From Chrysoperla carnea (lineage: Eukaryota; Arthropoda; Insecta; Neuroptera; Chrysopidae), in contig NC_058337.1 in the NCBI RefSeq assembly GCF_905475395.1, forward strand, positions 90,452,368 through 90,516,367: a DNA stretch of 64,000 nucleotides, read 5' to 3'. Below the pieces are notes generated by a model, which was not told the DNA's origin, searched no databases, and was given only the letters and a program-made list of their open reading frames with translations. Positions within the stretch are counted from its first letter, which is position 1; the number at the start of each line of letters is the position of its first letter. A program made the translations under genes and the position numbers. Positions 1-11,466 of this stretch are shown piece by piece.

Positions 1-2455
1 TGTAGGGAACGGCGTCATAAAATGTGATTGAAACATAGTAGTCCTATATTATATTTTTATTTTTACAATTATAACTAGATATATAAAAGATAGAAGTATT
101 AGGAGTTTTTATCACCTGATTGAATGATTTGCATGTCATTACCGTAATGAGTTTTGATTGATTATATGAATAAAAAACGGTATATAATGCGTAATATAAA
201 ATGTAAAAAAAAGTAATTACAACATTATTATCATTGCACCTCGTAAAATACTTGTTGGAAAATGTAAATACATTTAAATAAATTTTCTTTGATGTATGGC
301 CTAGTACTTATTTAATATAATAAAATAACACGTACAAAAAAATTAGCATTCTAGTATTTAAGTTTTACTAGTAAATACATTTTTCTTTCTGCATTTTCTT
401 TTTTAGGTAATTTTTAACAGGTTTATTTTAATAATATTCTGATCAGCTGTCTATTTTATTTCTACTTACAGCCAATCTGGTCGACGAACGACAATTGGTG
501 TGTGAAAAAAAATTATTTATATTTTTAAAAGAAAATATCTTTTTAAAACTAAATTTATTGCATATATTGGAATGAACAATATTTAGTATTTTTACTCTTA
601 TTGTAATAAATTTAAGTAACTATTACCATCTCCGCCAAGCCTTAATCATCGACACTAATGATTATATCAATTCGTTTAAAAGTTACAAATTATAAGATTC
701 TTAGTTCCATTTTCATACATTCAAAAAATTTTGGAGCATATATTTTTTATTGTAAAATAAAACTCCAAATCCACTTTTGTATAAAAATCTTAAGAATATT
801 ATAGTTGAAAAATTGGGACTTTCTTTGAAAGATGGTAAAATTCTCGAAAAGTTTTATATTGTATTTCAAAAAGTTTTCAAGTGAAATTTACAAATTTAAA
901 AAATCCACGAGAAATACGATTTATTCCTTATAAACCGATTTTTGAAAACTTAGCCATAAAATGTTCCCAATCAAGTCGGTTCGACCGTTAAGGGATAACG
1001 ATACGAAATACACAGACGCACAGATAAACACTTTAAATGTATAACACTTCTTCTTAAATCAATATCAAAGTGATGGTCAGGGACCAGATGAGATGAAAAG
1101 GATACTTTAAGAGCTATCATTTTTTGGGACAAATTTTTGGAAATATTTTAATTGAAATTGAAATATTTGAGTTGACTTCGTTGATTTGAATGAAATTGAA
1201 TATGAATATTTTGGATTAACTACTAATAATAGGGATTAAGAGGCACTCCTAATTAGTAATTATTTTCATTAAAAAAAATTTTTTTTGGTCAAAATGTATT
1301 TTAGAAAACTTCCTGAAATACACAGGTAAAACTATTTTAGAATTTAGTCATCTATCAAAGGCAGTTGTAATATTCTTAATTTTTCAGCTGTAATATTTGA
1401 ATTTATCAGTTGAATTTATGAGTGATACTATTCGCAAAAAATGGATTCATTTATTAAAGAAACAGAATGATTTTAAAACAACATAATGTCAAATCATTTA
1501 CTGACTTTATTGTCATTCTACACGCAAGGATCAGATTAAAGTACATAAATTCAAATACAGAAATTTATATTTGTTAAATTGAAAAATTGCAAAAAGGAAT
1601 TTGATTTATTTTAATAATTTAATGCTTTATATACTGAACCAAAGTATTAAAGGAAAATTTAAAAAACTCAAAATTTTACCAAAACATCTGAACTCTGCGA
1701 AAATCATTAAATTTGGAACAACTATAGCTCGTTAGAAAACTTGTATTTTATAGTTTTGGAATCTATTTCTCAAAAATTTTCAATTTGATTTTTGGAATAT
1801 ATGTCTCAAAAATCACCATTCGCCGCTTTGCACGGAAGGTAGAAAGAATGAGAAATGTTATCACAAAACTTTATTGAATGTTTGAAAGCGTATACAAATA
1901 TTTTAAAAATTATTTTACAACAAATTTGTTAAGACCACTCGAAAGCATATTATTTTCCTTGAAAATGTAGGTTTAAAAATTTTCCATACAATTTTTTTGA
2001 GCCAAGATATTTGCTTCCCAAGGAACATTCACACTTGTGAGTTTAAAATCATTTGAAATAATCATCGTACTGAAATTTTTCTGATATCAATCGAAAAATT
2101 AAACTGCCTCTTTTAAGTCCTTGCATATTCTCTCCCAATTTTCGTCTTTAAAACAAATCAAAAAATAGATTTGTTCCATATTTTTTGCACAAACATTAAC
2201 AATACAAAAGTTGATTAAAAATTTCTACAAAAACTTATTGCTTTAAAATTTGTTTGAAATGCGAATATCTTGATTCTAAATGCTCATATCGGAACTTCTA
2301 TAGCTCACTTTCAGAAAATTAAACTAACTTTCGAGTGGTTGAAAACCCTCCGTACAAATCGGCAAAGGGTGATAAAAATTTTTGAACATAAGATTCCAAA
2401 TCTGGAAAGCACTATTATTCAAATTAAGATGAGCATTTCTGTGGGCTGTAATATG
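1..2455. other. AT-rich spacer, no gene seen
   Basis: Very AT-rich sequence with many short homopolymer runs and frequent stops in all frames. Between about 1690 and 2360 there are short phrases such as 'actatagctcgttagaaaac' that resemble phrases near 2280-2600, hinting at an old degenerate repeat or foldback. I see no coding exon, RNA gene or clean transposon end. Confidence 0.5.
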
Positions 2456-2557
2456 CATTTTGTTAAAATATATCCCCTTCCGGATTCTTTCAAAATTTTA
2501 TAATCTAGCTAAATAATTTTATTGTGGGTCCGGAAGGAGATATATTTTAACAAAATG
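2456..2557. repeat. Short inverted repeat (29-bp arms)
   Basis: Arms 2456-2484 and 2529-2557 are reverse complements with a single mismatch; the core is TTCCGGA on one side and TCCGGAA on the other. The spacer is 44 bp. The rest of the region is AT-rich, so GC-containing arms this well matched stand out. It may be the centre of a foldback element or a hairpin-forming insertion. No protein signal is associated. Confidence 0.7.
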
Positions 2558-3287
2558 TAGAAAGCACTAGTTTTCTAACAAGCTTGATAAGATTTTAGAC
2601 AACGCCTTTTTTAGAAAATGGGAACCAGGTTAAAAACAGTCTAAAATATGGAAAATTTTTGACATGTTTTAAAAACGCAAATTAGGAGAGTGGTAAAATC
2701 ATTTTCAAGAAAAATTAACAAGCTATCACTTATTCCATCAATTATTTTGAGACGATTAATTTTTATTGTGACGGTGGGAATCGAATTCGATACCTGAGTT
2801 GGTTGGCTGAAGTTGAAATAATATAAAAATTTTAAGCTTAAAACTAAAATTAAATTAAAATATTTCCTGATAAAAGAACCAATGTCCTTTGTATAAATAT
2901 AATAGTTTGAAATAACGTAATATTATTATTTAATAAAAAGGATAGTCAAATACAGTTATTGACTATAAAAATTGTTTGATAATTTACATTTAAAATCATG
3001 TAATTAGCTGGTTTTTTTACACGCGGCTTATTTGATACTTTATTAAGTCATTATGTCATTGTGCAACAATATCTATTTTTATTATTAATAAACAAACAAT
3101 TGTTTTATTAAATTATTATTATTCATCTATTACCTATTGTTGTTGTATTGTGATTAATACCTTTTATTTGTTATTAAGTTTTTATTGACATTAATTAACA
3201 TTTTAATATAATTACATATTTATTTTGTGAATATTTAATGTCCAAATTACCTACACTTCTTCACAAAGTTCTTTTTATTGGTTCATT
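2558..3287. other. Spacer with a possible tRNA-like scrap
   Basis: Mostly AT-rich spacer. On the minus strand around 2770-2812, 'ATTCGATTCCCACC' resembles an RNA polymerase III B box and could be the tail of a decayed tRNA-derived SINE. No A box or clear boundaries could be fixed, so it is not called as an element. Confidence 0.3.
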
Positions 3288-3621
3288 GAAAGAACCAGGG
3301 GTGTAGCTACCGCCGTATCAGCCGTATCAATGATAAGGGGCCCCCGGGCATACGCAATTTATATTTGACCATGTAAACTCACAGCAATATATTAATGCAT
3401 CCCCCTATCTTATAATAATTTTTTACAAGAAAATACCATTGATACTTTATTGCAAATTGAAATAAATAGTAAAATTACAGTTTGGAGAGATGTATATCTA
3501 GTTATGATCCTATTATAAAATAACTTATTTTAAAACCGAAGGGGGCCCAAAACTTCACTGGGACCCCCAACTAATTTTGATATAGGGCCCCTCCAAGGCG
3601 AGCTACGCCACTGAAAAGAAC
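3288..3621. mobile_element. hAT-type miniature element with 8-bp target duplication
   Basis: The element runs 3296-3613 (318 bp). Its left end CAGGGGTGTAGCT matches the reverse complement of its right end, CAGTGGCGTAGCT. The 8-bp flanks are gaaagaac (3288-3295) and aaaagaac (3614-3621), seven of eight identical. CAG-start termini and 8-bp duplications are typical of the hAT superfamily. Inside, a GGGGCCC block lies near each end in inverted orientation, extending the weak TIR. No transposase coding is present, so it is non-autonomous. Confidence 0.75.
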
Positions 3622-3644
3622 TATTTATTTAATGGGTGAAATTA

Positions 3645-3850
3645 ATTTTTCACCCCCGAACTAAAATAAAGGGGTGTTATAAGTTTGACCGCTATGTGTG
3701 TGTGCCTGTCTGTCTGTGGCACTATAGCGCCTAATTGGTTGAACCGATTTTAATTCTTTTAGTTTCTTTTGTTAGGTAATTTAATGGAGAGTGTTCTTAG
3801 ATGAATTTCAAGTGCGAGCTTAGGATTCCGTTCCTGAAAAATTTGTCGGG
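3645..3850 (+). repeat. Dispersed repeat, family C copy 1
   Basis: Begins near 'cacccccgaactaaaataaagg' and includes 'gtgttataagtttgacc', a (TGTC)n-like patch, 'gaaccgattttaat', 'ggtaatttaa' and 'gagtgttctta'. The same ordered landmarks recur at 56115-56300, and partly inverted at 56335-56400. Repeats with a 'gaaccgatttt' motif are widespread in insect genomes. I cannot assign this one to a class: no ends, TIR or coding remain. Confidence 0.55.
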
Positions 3851-6640
3851 GATTTTTTAAATTTCACTTGTTTCAATAAGTCGGACTAAACTTTTATTGT
3901 ACTAAATATTTACATGATGGAATAGGCATAGTAGTACAGTTAAAGAAAGAAAATGAAAGAAACCGCTCGCATTTTGCTGAAACCTCATGGAATGTGTTTC
4001 TTAGGTGTCAAATATCATTAGTAAGGCTTGTGTTACTGGTGCAAATGTTTCTAGTACACTCAAATAAATAAACAAAAAGAGTTTAAAAAGTAAGTTTCTT
4101 AACACTTAAATAGCTTACTGGCGTTTATTTTTTTTAATAAATCAATTGACTCAGTTATTGGCTCTGAATTGCTTCTAGAGTCTGTGTAATATGATATGGG
4201 GAGAAAAATTATGAGTTCGATGTCTTAGCAGGATAAAACTCTTTGTAAATGCAGAGTGTATGTTTTTTAGCATTTTACTCAAAGTTATTCAAGAAGAAAT
4301 GTAAGTAAAATGATAATGCGTGATCTAAGGGTTGAAGATACCCGTAGAAGATATAAATTTATCTCATAGCTACAATATTTTCTGATCTAACTGTAAGAGA
4401 TAAATAATTTTAAGAGAAGTAAAAAATATAAATTATTTGCAGATTTAGGTTACTTTCTTGACTCTATTACAAAAGTTTAAAAATTATGGCCAAAAATTGA
4501 TAAATAAAGAGCTTTTCAAATGCAAAATTTATTCAAAACTACAAGAAGAAAATGTTAGTGCAAGATTTTGACCAAGACAAACGTTGATTTTACTTGAGAA
4601 TAGAAAAAGCGTTTAAAAAACAGCTTACAGGAAAATTCTCAACAGTTATAAATGAAAGATAAGTTATTTTGCAATTTCAAAAATCTGCACAGGGTCTTTT
4701 TTTATTGCGTACGCTGCAGTGCCTGGGTTTTTTAAGATATGTACTTTATTTACAAATTCGTATATAAAATATGAAAAGGTGAATAGTACTGCAAATGTAT
4801 CAGAAAGAATTAAAATATTTTTTATTAGTTTCTTTAGTTTGATTACCCTGACTGGAAGCTTCAATAATTGATTACCGATCATTAAATAAAACCATTTTAT
4901 TATTGTCTGGACTTATACTGAATAATAATATCCGGTTAAAAACTTTAGTAAATAAAGTATGAGGTGGAACTTCTCGCCAAACAAATAAGCAGTAGCATTA
5001 ATTAAACCTCCAAGCAATATGCTGGACGTCGTCTTCACATATTATTGACATTCATATAATATAATGTAGATAGATATAATTAATACGAATACTACCTGTA
5101 TGTATAGATATGTGCTATGGTACATGTATGTTGACAAGGAAGAAGTCATGTGTTGCTGTATGGATGATTATGAATGACGTCCAAGGTTTTACTTTTACCT
5201 TGCACATACATCCATCCTTATATACAATATTTAAAAAAATGTTTTAAATTATTGTCGTTCTATTAAAATATTTTAAGATGTACACTGAGTGTATTAAATG
5301 TGAAATGTGTTGTGTAAATAAAAAAGTACACTTTAATATCACTTAGAATTGTTTAACTTTTGCGTTTGTTTTGACTTAGACTGTACATGGACAAGTAAAA
5401 TTAAAGATGTAGGATGTAAGCACTTTGTCTGCCTTGTTTTTCTTTTTGAATATTTTGAGCTGAGTAAGAAACTCAACTACTGATCAATTGCCAGCGAGGC
5501 ACGTTCTGGGGCACGTTCATATTTGATGACTTAAGTATCACTGTAGCTATATAAGATTATAATTTATAGGGTAGTTCATAGAAAATTTTCGTCCTTCTAC
5601 CTTGACCGTGGGATAAAGGGTCTCTGCTGGTCAGCTGAATATGTCTAAAAATCATGATATAGAACGTGAGCATTCTTATAATTATTATTGAGTGATTATG
5701 TAAGCATAAAATAACGTGACAAACCAGTCTTGCCGTTAAACCGATGAGACATGGCGTCATCAGGAGTGTAATTTTAAATTATCATTTAGTTATCATTTAT
5801 GACAAGAATTAAGCCACATGTCCTTCTAGCTTATTAAATCTCATAAATCACTTTGTTATTGCTCTTGCAAGAAAAAGAAAATGAAGTTTTCTTATTTAAA
5901 GTATTATTATATCGTTTCTCATCAATGAGCTCGAGGTGGCATTTAGCTCTGAAAGTCATGGTCAAATTTAAGGTATCTAAAAAAATGTTCCCCATTGAGC
6001 CCACCATTTTTTGTTTGAAAATTTTTTCTGAAGTCCTAGTTATTCTACTATGTTTTTTCCCATTATAGATTAAAACGGTTCACTCTATACTTCGAACTTA
6101 TAAAACAACATTGTCACACAGTTTTCTGATGTAGCTATAGTTAGGAATTCGTAATTTTTGAACATGTTACTAACCGGAATTAAATAGAGCTATGTTTTTT
6201 GTCGTTGGTCATACTTTTTATGTTATAAACCTCGTAAACCATATTTATGAACAAAAAATTTTAGTTATGTTTCTAAAAACCGTCTCCACCACCTACACTC
6301 TTTTATCCTGTGTTCGATTCTAAAGTTAAAGTTACAAGAAGGCTAGACATTTTTAACCTCCTCTTACACTGTGTTTTAATCACTATTTATATTTTGTTGT
6401 ACTCTGTATAATAAATAAGATAAATTGTAATTAGTGTTTTTGATATGTTATATTAAAGATAATTAAAATTTGAATCAATTTTTTACCTTTTCAATTTATT
6501 TTTCTATCTTTGACCATCTTATAGTTTATTTTTTGTTTTCGCTTCATGAATCAAATTTTTTCTCATAATCAAATTATAATTACAAAGTACATTACATGGG
6601 TTAATAGATATATGTACATAAAATATTTATGTAAAGATTA
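3851..6640. other. Gene-free AT-rich spacer
   Basis: No supported gene. The longest ORFs (61-72 codons) have no family resemblance and no splice context. Near 6390-6412 the sequence ACTCTGTATAATA looks like the right end of a TACAG-type terminal inverted repeat, but no left partner was found. Confidence 0.4.
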
Positions 6641-7048
6641 CTAAGGTGTATAATATATTGCCTCATTTAATAATTTATTATTAATAAATTTAAATAATTC
6701 ACTAGTTTTTTTGTTTGATTTATTTAAGTATACACTAGCAATAAACTTGCCATATTTTTTTTGTCTTAGTAGTTTACATAAATGTTTGCTGCAATAGGAA
6801 AGTACATTATCTTCGGCAGACCGTTTTCGAGCATATAAAATCAGGTGTGCGCGTAAAGTTACTTTATACTGCAATTGATGACCCTTCAGACGAGGCAGAA
6901 AAGAATCCTTGCATATTTTGACGATGATTGAATCTTTGCAGTATTTTCTACACATTATTTCTACACTTATATATCCTGATTCCATTACGTACCTAGCATT
7001 GAATTTGGATGTTATTTTATGATTAAAAATATCTGATCCCAATTTCAT
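6641..7048 (-). CDS. Unrecognised 135-aa ORF, candidate gene or relic
   Basis: This single uninterrupted ORF reads MKLGSDIFNH... to ...NEAIYYTP. I do not recognise the family. For it: the length is unlikely by chance in DNA this AT-rich, and base composition rises locally (roughly 6800-6920). The product is Lys/Arg-rich with six cysteines. Against it: no clear splice sites, no signal peptide or domain, no repeat copy elsewhere in the window, and the nearest AATAAA downstream on this strand is about 140 bp past the stop. It could be a young gene, one exon of a larger gene, or a decayed transposon-derived segment. Codon-level conservation in a relative would decide. Confidence 0.3.
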   Translation of the reverse strand: MKLGSDIFNHKITSKFNARYVMESGYISVEIMCRKYCKDSIIVKICKDSFLPRLKGHQLQYKVTLRAHLILYARKRSAEDNVLSYCSKHLCKLLRQKKYGKFIASVYLNKSNKKTSELFKFINNKLLNEAIYYTP

Positions 7049-10000
7049 TTAATTTGAATAACTATGAAATCAATACTTAATAATCTTTCTTAATTTCTTA
7101 ATATATTTTTGTTTTGAAAAATTTCCAAAAAATAGTCTGTGTTATAGAAATGGTTTTTTGGTTCTAGAAATGATTTATGACTCGTTATCTTAAACTAATC
7201 ATCTACATGAAAACTTATATCAGCGTAAACTAAATGAGCCGACACAAGACACTTTTAAATCTATCTATATCTTCCTTCATTTTCAAGGTATGTTACCTAG
7301 AAAAATTATTTATTAATAGGACGGGCCATTTTGATCGTTAAAATTCCTACAAAATATATTTGATTTTTTATAAATTTATTTCTAATTGAAATTTTTGAAG
7401 ACTTTTGAAGGACCCTTAAAGTCAAATTGTCAAATTCAAGATTTTTCCTCTCATTTATTAAAATAATCCAATTGAATATAAAGTGTCCGATAAAGACACA
7501 CTCTTGGAAATATTTTTATAATTTAAATTCACAATCTTAATCTATATAATAAATTGTGATATTTTTCTAGAATGTTGCTCCTAAATCCTTTGCTTTTAGG
7601 CATTTATAAATAAAAATATAATTATTGTAAATATATAAAAAGAAAATTATTTCAATCATTTCAATAGATAATTTTTCTTTGTCACATCAGACGATATTTA
7701 AAAAATTTTATGTTATAAAAAATATTTTAATGTTAATAAGTAGTAAATAAAAAATAAATGAATATTTTAATGAAATCTCTAATACACCTTAATTATTTCT
7801 AAAATCAAATTCTGCGCCACAAAAATTCTTTACTGTCTAGGCCTTGGAAAAAGTTTTTTTTTTTTTTGTAGATCGGAAAATAGTATCATTTAAATAAATT
7901 CTTGAAATTTAATAGCTTATACAAATTAATATTATACCTATTTTTATTATAATTTTATAATGATTATCAAATAAACGTGAATAGCCGAGCAGTAAAACAG
8001 TATTTCTAGGTATGTAGCTTTGTAATTTTGTTATTTGTAGGGATGTAGCTTTGTAGCTAAGATTAGAAATGTTGGATGGCAGTCGCAAATTCAAGACTTT
8101 TTGTAAAAGGAGAATAAAATTCAATATTTCTCGTGTTTGGACGTGTCACGTTTTGTCAAATAGAGTAAAGTATAAAAACTAATCCAAAAACTAATCCTCG
8201 CTTTATTAATTTAATTTTTGTTTTGAATTTTTTTCCTTGATCGTCGCCACGAGCTACTGTCTACCTGCAAAACAGACAAGCAGACAAGTAGACAAAAATG
8301 ACAAGCATAGACTACTATTAAAAATAAGGGGAGTAAAAATAGAGCTTTCTAAAGATTATAACAGACACACGAGTTGAGTCAGAAGAAACATTTTCTTTTC
8401 TTTTCAAACAGTATCTATTTGTAAATCAATTTATTTATTTTTTCTCTTAATTGTAAGAAATAAAATTTAAACTTTTCATGCAAACTAACTTCTAGAATAT
8501 GAAAATGAATCATTGCTTTCTTGGAAATAAGAACATTCGCATTCTTAAAACTACTGCAGTGGCGAGCGTAGAAATTTTGCCGCTTTAGGATGAAGAGTAT
8601 GCCAATTTAGAAACACAAATATTTGTTAAAGAAGGTTCTCATTTTTAAAAGTTTTGAATATTAGAAAAAACACTTTGACAAGCAAACATTTTGAATGGGT
8701 ATGAGAAAATTGCTTAAAGAAAAATTATACAGGGTATCTCTAAAAGCCTTGGCGCAACGCTCTTCCACGTATAGTACGTCCTAAAGTAAATTTTTTTTTT
8801 ATATATAGTCTTCAAAGCTGTTCCGTTTGTATGGAAAAGATAGACAATGAAACACGTGACAAAAAATTTTAAATAGTTTACGAATGCGTGGAAACCTACA
8901 GGGAATGAAACGGCCTAAGAAATTTAAGCGCTCAAGAAGGTTTTTTGTAACTCTCATTAAATAAAGTTGATAAAAAAGAAGCAGATTTTTCTAAAAGCAA
9001 TAGCAATCAACATTCAGTAAAGGATATTAATGCAGAAAGTTCAAAAAATTTCTGGTACCTTGCTTAAAGTATGTAGGTACTAAAATAGTCCCGTGTGGTA
9101 GCAGTCTTATAAACTAAAGTTTGTATACTGTACAAATTTTTTCGCTCATTCTTGTCATTCTTTTAGTGTGCTCTTATTTATTGAAATTAATTCGTGGTAG
9201 GTATGGCATAAACAATAATTATGTTATTTTGAAAAACAAATTTCTTTTATTAGAATAAATATTATTAAAAGATATATTGTAAATTCATATATGAACTAGT
9301 TTATAATTTATAAGAAAATTATACATTTTTGTGTGAAAAGTAATATTTAAACAAATATTACAGTTAATTTAATATATTAAAAATTATTATGCATATAATT
9401 AAGTTATAAGAAAATAGGAAAATCGATGAAGAGATTATATTGACTTATTAAAAACGATTAATTTATGACATCAAATACATCCATAATAATTAGTTTTATG
9501 AACGTTATTTAAATTAATATAAAATAATGCGTGGATTTTATTTAAATATGCACTATATAAATGCATATTTATTATAATTAAAATAATAAATTTTATGTTT
9601 TATTTATCAATTTTTATTACTAAAATTGTTTTGGATAATCATCTAAAGGAAATTTTTAATTACCTTGTCAATGGAAATTACTTAATTAAAATAGGTATCA
9701 TGGCAAGTTTTCGTATGTTGTTGTTCATACGTGTGTTTCACACGCACTGCAAGGTCTCCGCTTCGATTCGGGGTGGAATCAGTTCTTTTTAGTTCAAATA
9801 TTTTTATTTAAACAATTTTTAACAGTTGACTGAGACTATAGATTTAAACAATCTGTAATTAATTATTCTTCAGGTTGTTATAAAATAGGCATTTTCAACT
9901 ACCTACCTCAATTTTATCTTAATTAAGTACAATATTTTTACGTTATTATTACGTTAATATATTGGTAAATATTGCTAATTAAAAAAATATATGAGAGCGC

Positions 10001-10424
10001 TATAATTTTTTGATCAACATTGCGATCCGGTCTTGTCAATGATGTAAAAAATATTGCTTCCGAATTAAATCAAATATTGAGCAGATAAATAGGAAATACA
10101 TAAACGTTTCCGGTTTACGATTTTTTCATAAATCATATGATTGTGATATTGGTCACATTTGTAAGTCATGGCATTTATACTAAGTTTTATGGTCAGAAAT
10201 CCCATTCTTCTTGTTTGGCTTACAAATTTTTTTATGGAAATTTGGGGGTAGTATCAGGTAAGGCCTGTGTAGGTATTTCGTGTATATATTTAGAGATTAA
10301 ATTAGAAATCAAAATCCCTTCCAAATATATAAATAAATTCAATTTCTTGTGCCATTAGTTAGAAAATAAATAAAACTGATCAAATTCATAAAACGGCTCA
10401 AAACAGTGTTAATTCTCCTAGAGA
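7049..10424. other. Gene-free spacer with transposon scraps
   Basis: No gene recognised. At 8565-8590 'CAGTGGCGAGCGTAG' resembles the hAT-type end seen at 3296 and 3613, without a partner. At 8728 'TACAGGGTATCTCTAAAAG' preceded by TA looks like a mariner/Tc1-type terminus, again one-sided. Around 9740-9780 is a weak tRNA B-box-like string. The rest is AT-rich sequence without visible structure. Confidence 0.4.
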
Positions 10425-10478
10425 TTAGTGTTCAAGCTAATCACTTCTACGTTCGTTAGTGTTCAAGCGGATCACTTC
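10425..10478. repeat. 31-bp tandem duplication
   Basis: TTAGTGTTCAAGC followed by (T/G)(A/G)ATCACTTC occurs at 10425 and again at 10456, a period of 31 bp with two or three differences. It is a small local duplication with no coding context. Confidence 0.7.
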
Positions 10479-10926
10479 AACCAAAGTCCATATGGAACAC
10501 CTTTTTGAGCTAGTTAAAAAAAGAATAAAACTGTGTCACTGAATAAATTTTCCATATTTCCGTTGTTAAACGTTGATTGGCGTTGATGGGCTATAATTAA
10601 ATAATCTTTTAGAAAATTTATTGCTTGAAATTAATTTTCAGTTAATGATTAGTTGCTGTTTCTATTTTTGGTTTATACTTAGATCTCACAGTTTTCAAAC
10701 TTGAAGAGGTATTGTATTCACCCATAAAAGGTTCTCCACCATGGAACAAACTGAGAAATCAATTTCGAGGTGAATATGATTTCGTACCAAGTATTTTGAA
10801 CTTTAACAAAATGTTCGTTGTAGACTCTTGATTATTACATTTTATTTGTTAATTTAAGACTAAAAGTAGACATTTTAAAAAACTTAAATAAAGTTAAACT
10901 TTCTAATTTTTGTTTAACAGTTCAAT

Positions 10927-11466
10927 TTTTATACCATGCACATTATGTAATATGCAAGGTATACCTACTAAGTTTAGTCCCAAGTTTGTACCATTTAAAA
11001 ATATTGATGCTATGAACAAAATTTTGGTATAGGTGTTCATAAAATCACCTAATTAGTTCATTTCCGGTTGTCCGTCCGTCCGTCTGTGGACACGATAACT
11101 CAAAAACGAAAAAAGGTATCAAGCTGAAATTTGTACAGCGTACTCAGGACGTAAAAAGTGAGGTCGAGTTCGTAAATGAGCAACATAGGTCAATTGGGTC
11201 TTGACCATTTTGTAAACCGTTAGAGATAGAACAAAAGTTTAAATATAAAAAAATGTACCTTATCAAAAAATTAACAACTTTTGTTTGAAACATTTTTTCG
11301 TAAACATCACTGTCTACCCGTGAGGGCGCAAATTAGGCGTAAATTGTATAGTATGTATTATATAAATTGTATATGTATGTGCAATGTGATAGATTAATCA
11401 ACACTATTTATGCATGGTATTTCAACAATTAACTCATTCAATTGTTTGTTTTCACTTGTTTTTATT
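10927..11466 (+). repeat. Dispersed repeat, family A copy 1
   Basis: Landmarks in order: 'ataccatg', 'aagtttagtcccaagtttgt', 'aaaatattgatgctatgaac', 'ttttggtataggtgttcat', a (GTCC)n/(GTCT)n patch, 'cacgataactcaaaaacg', 'ccgttagagatagaac', and a terminal hairpin-like 'aacaattaactcattcaattgtt' followed by 'tgttttcacttg'. Copies also lie at 20265 (+), 57213 (+), 32305 (-) and 63603 (-), with a fragment at 46203 (-). No TIR, LTR or coding is seen. A 3' hairpin followed by a short tail recalls Helitron/Helentron-like elements, but this class call is only a suggestion. Confidence 0.75.

Noticed and set aside
9737-9780. Possible tRNA or SINE head
   Set aside because: Only a poor B-box-like string; no A box at the right distance and no stems.
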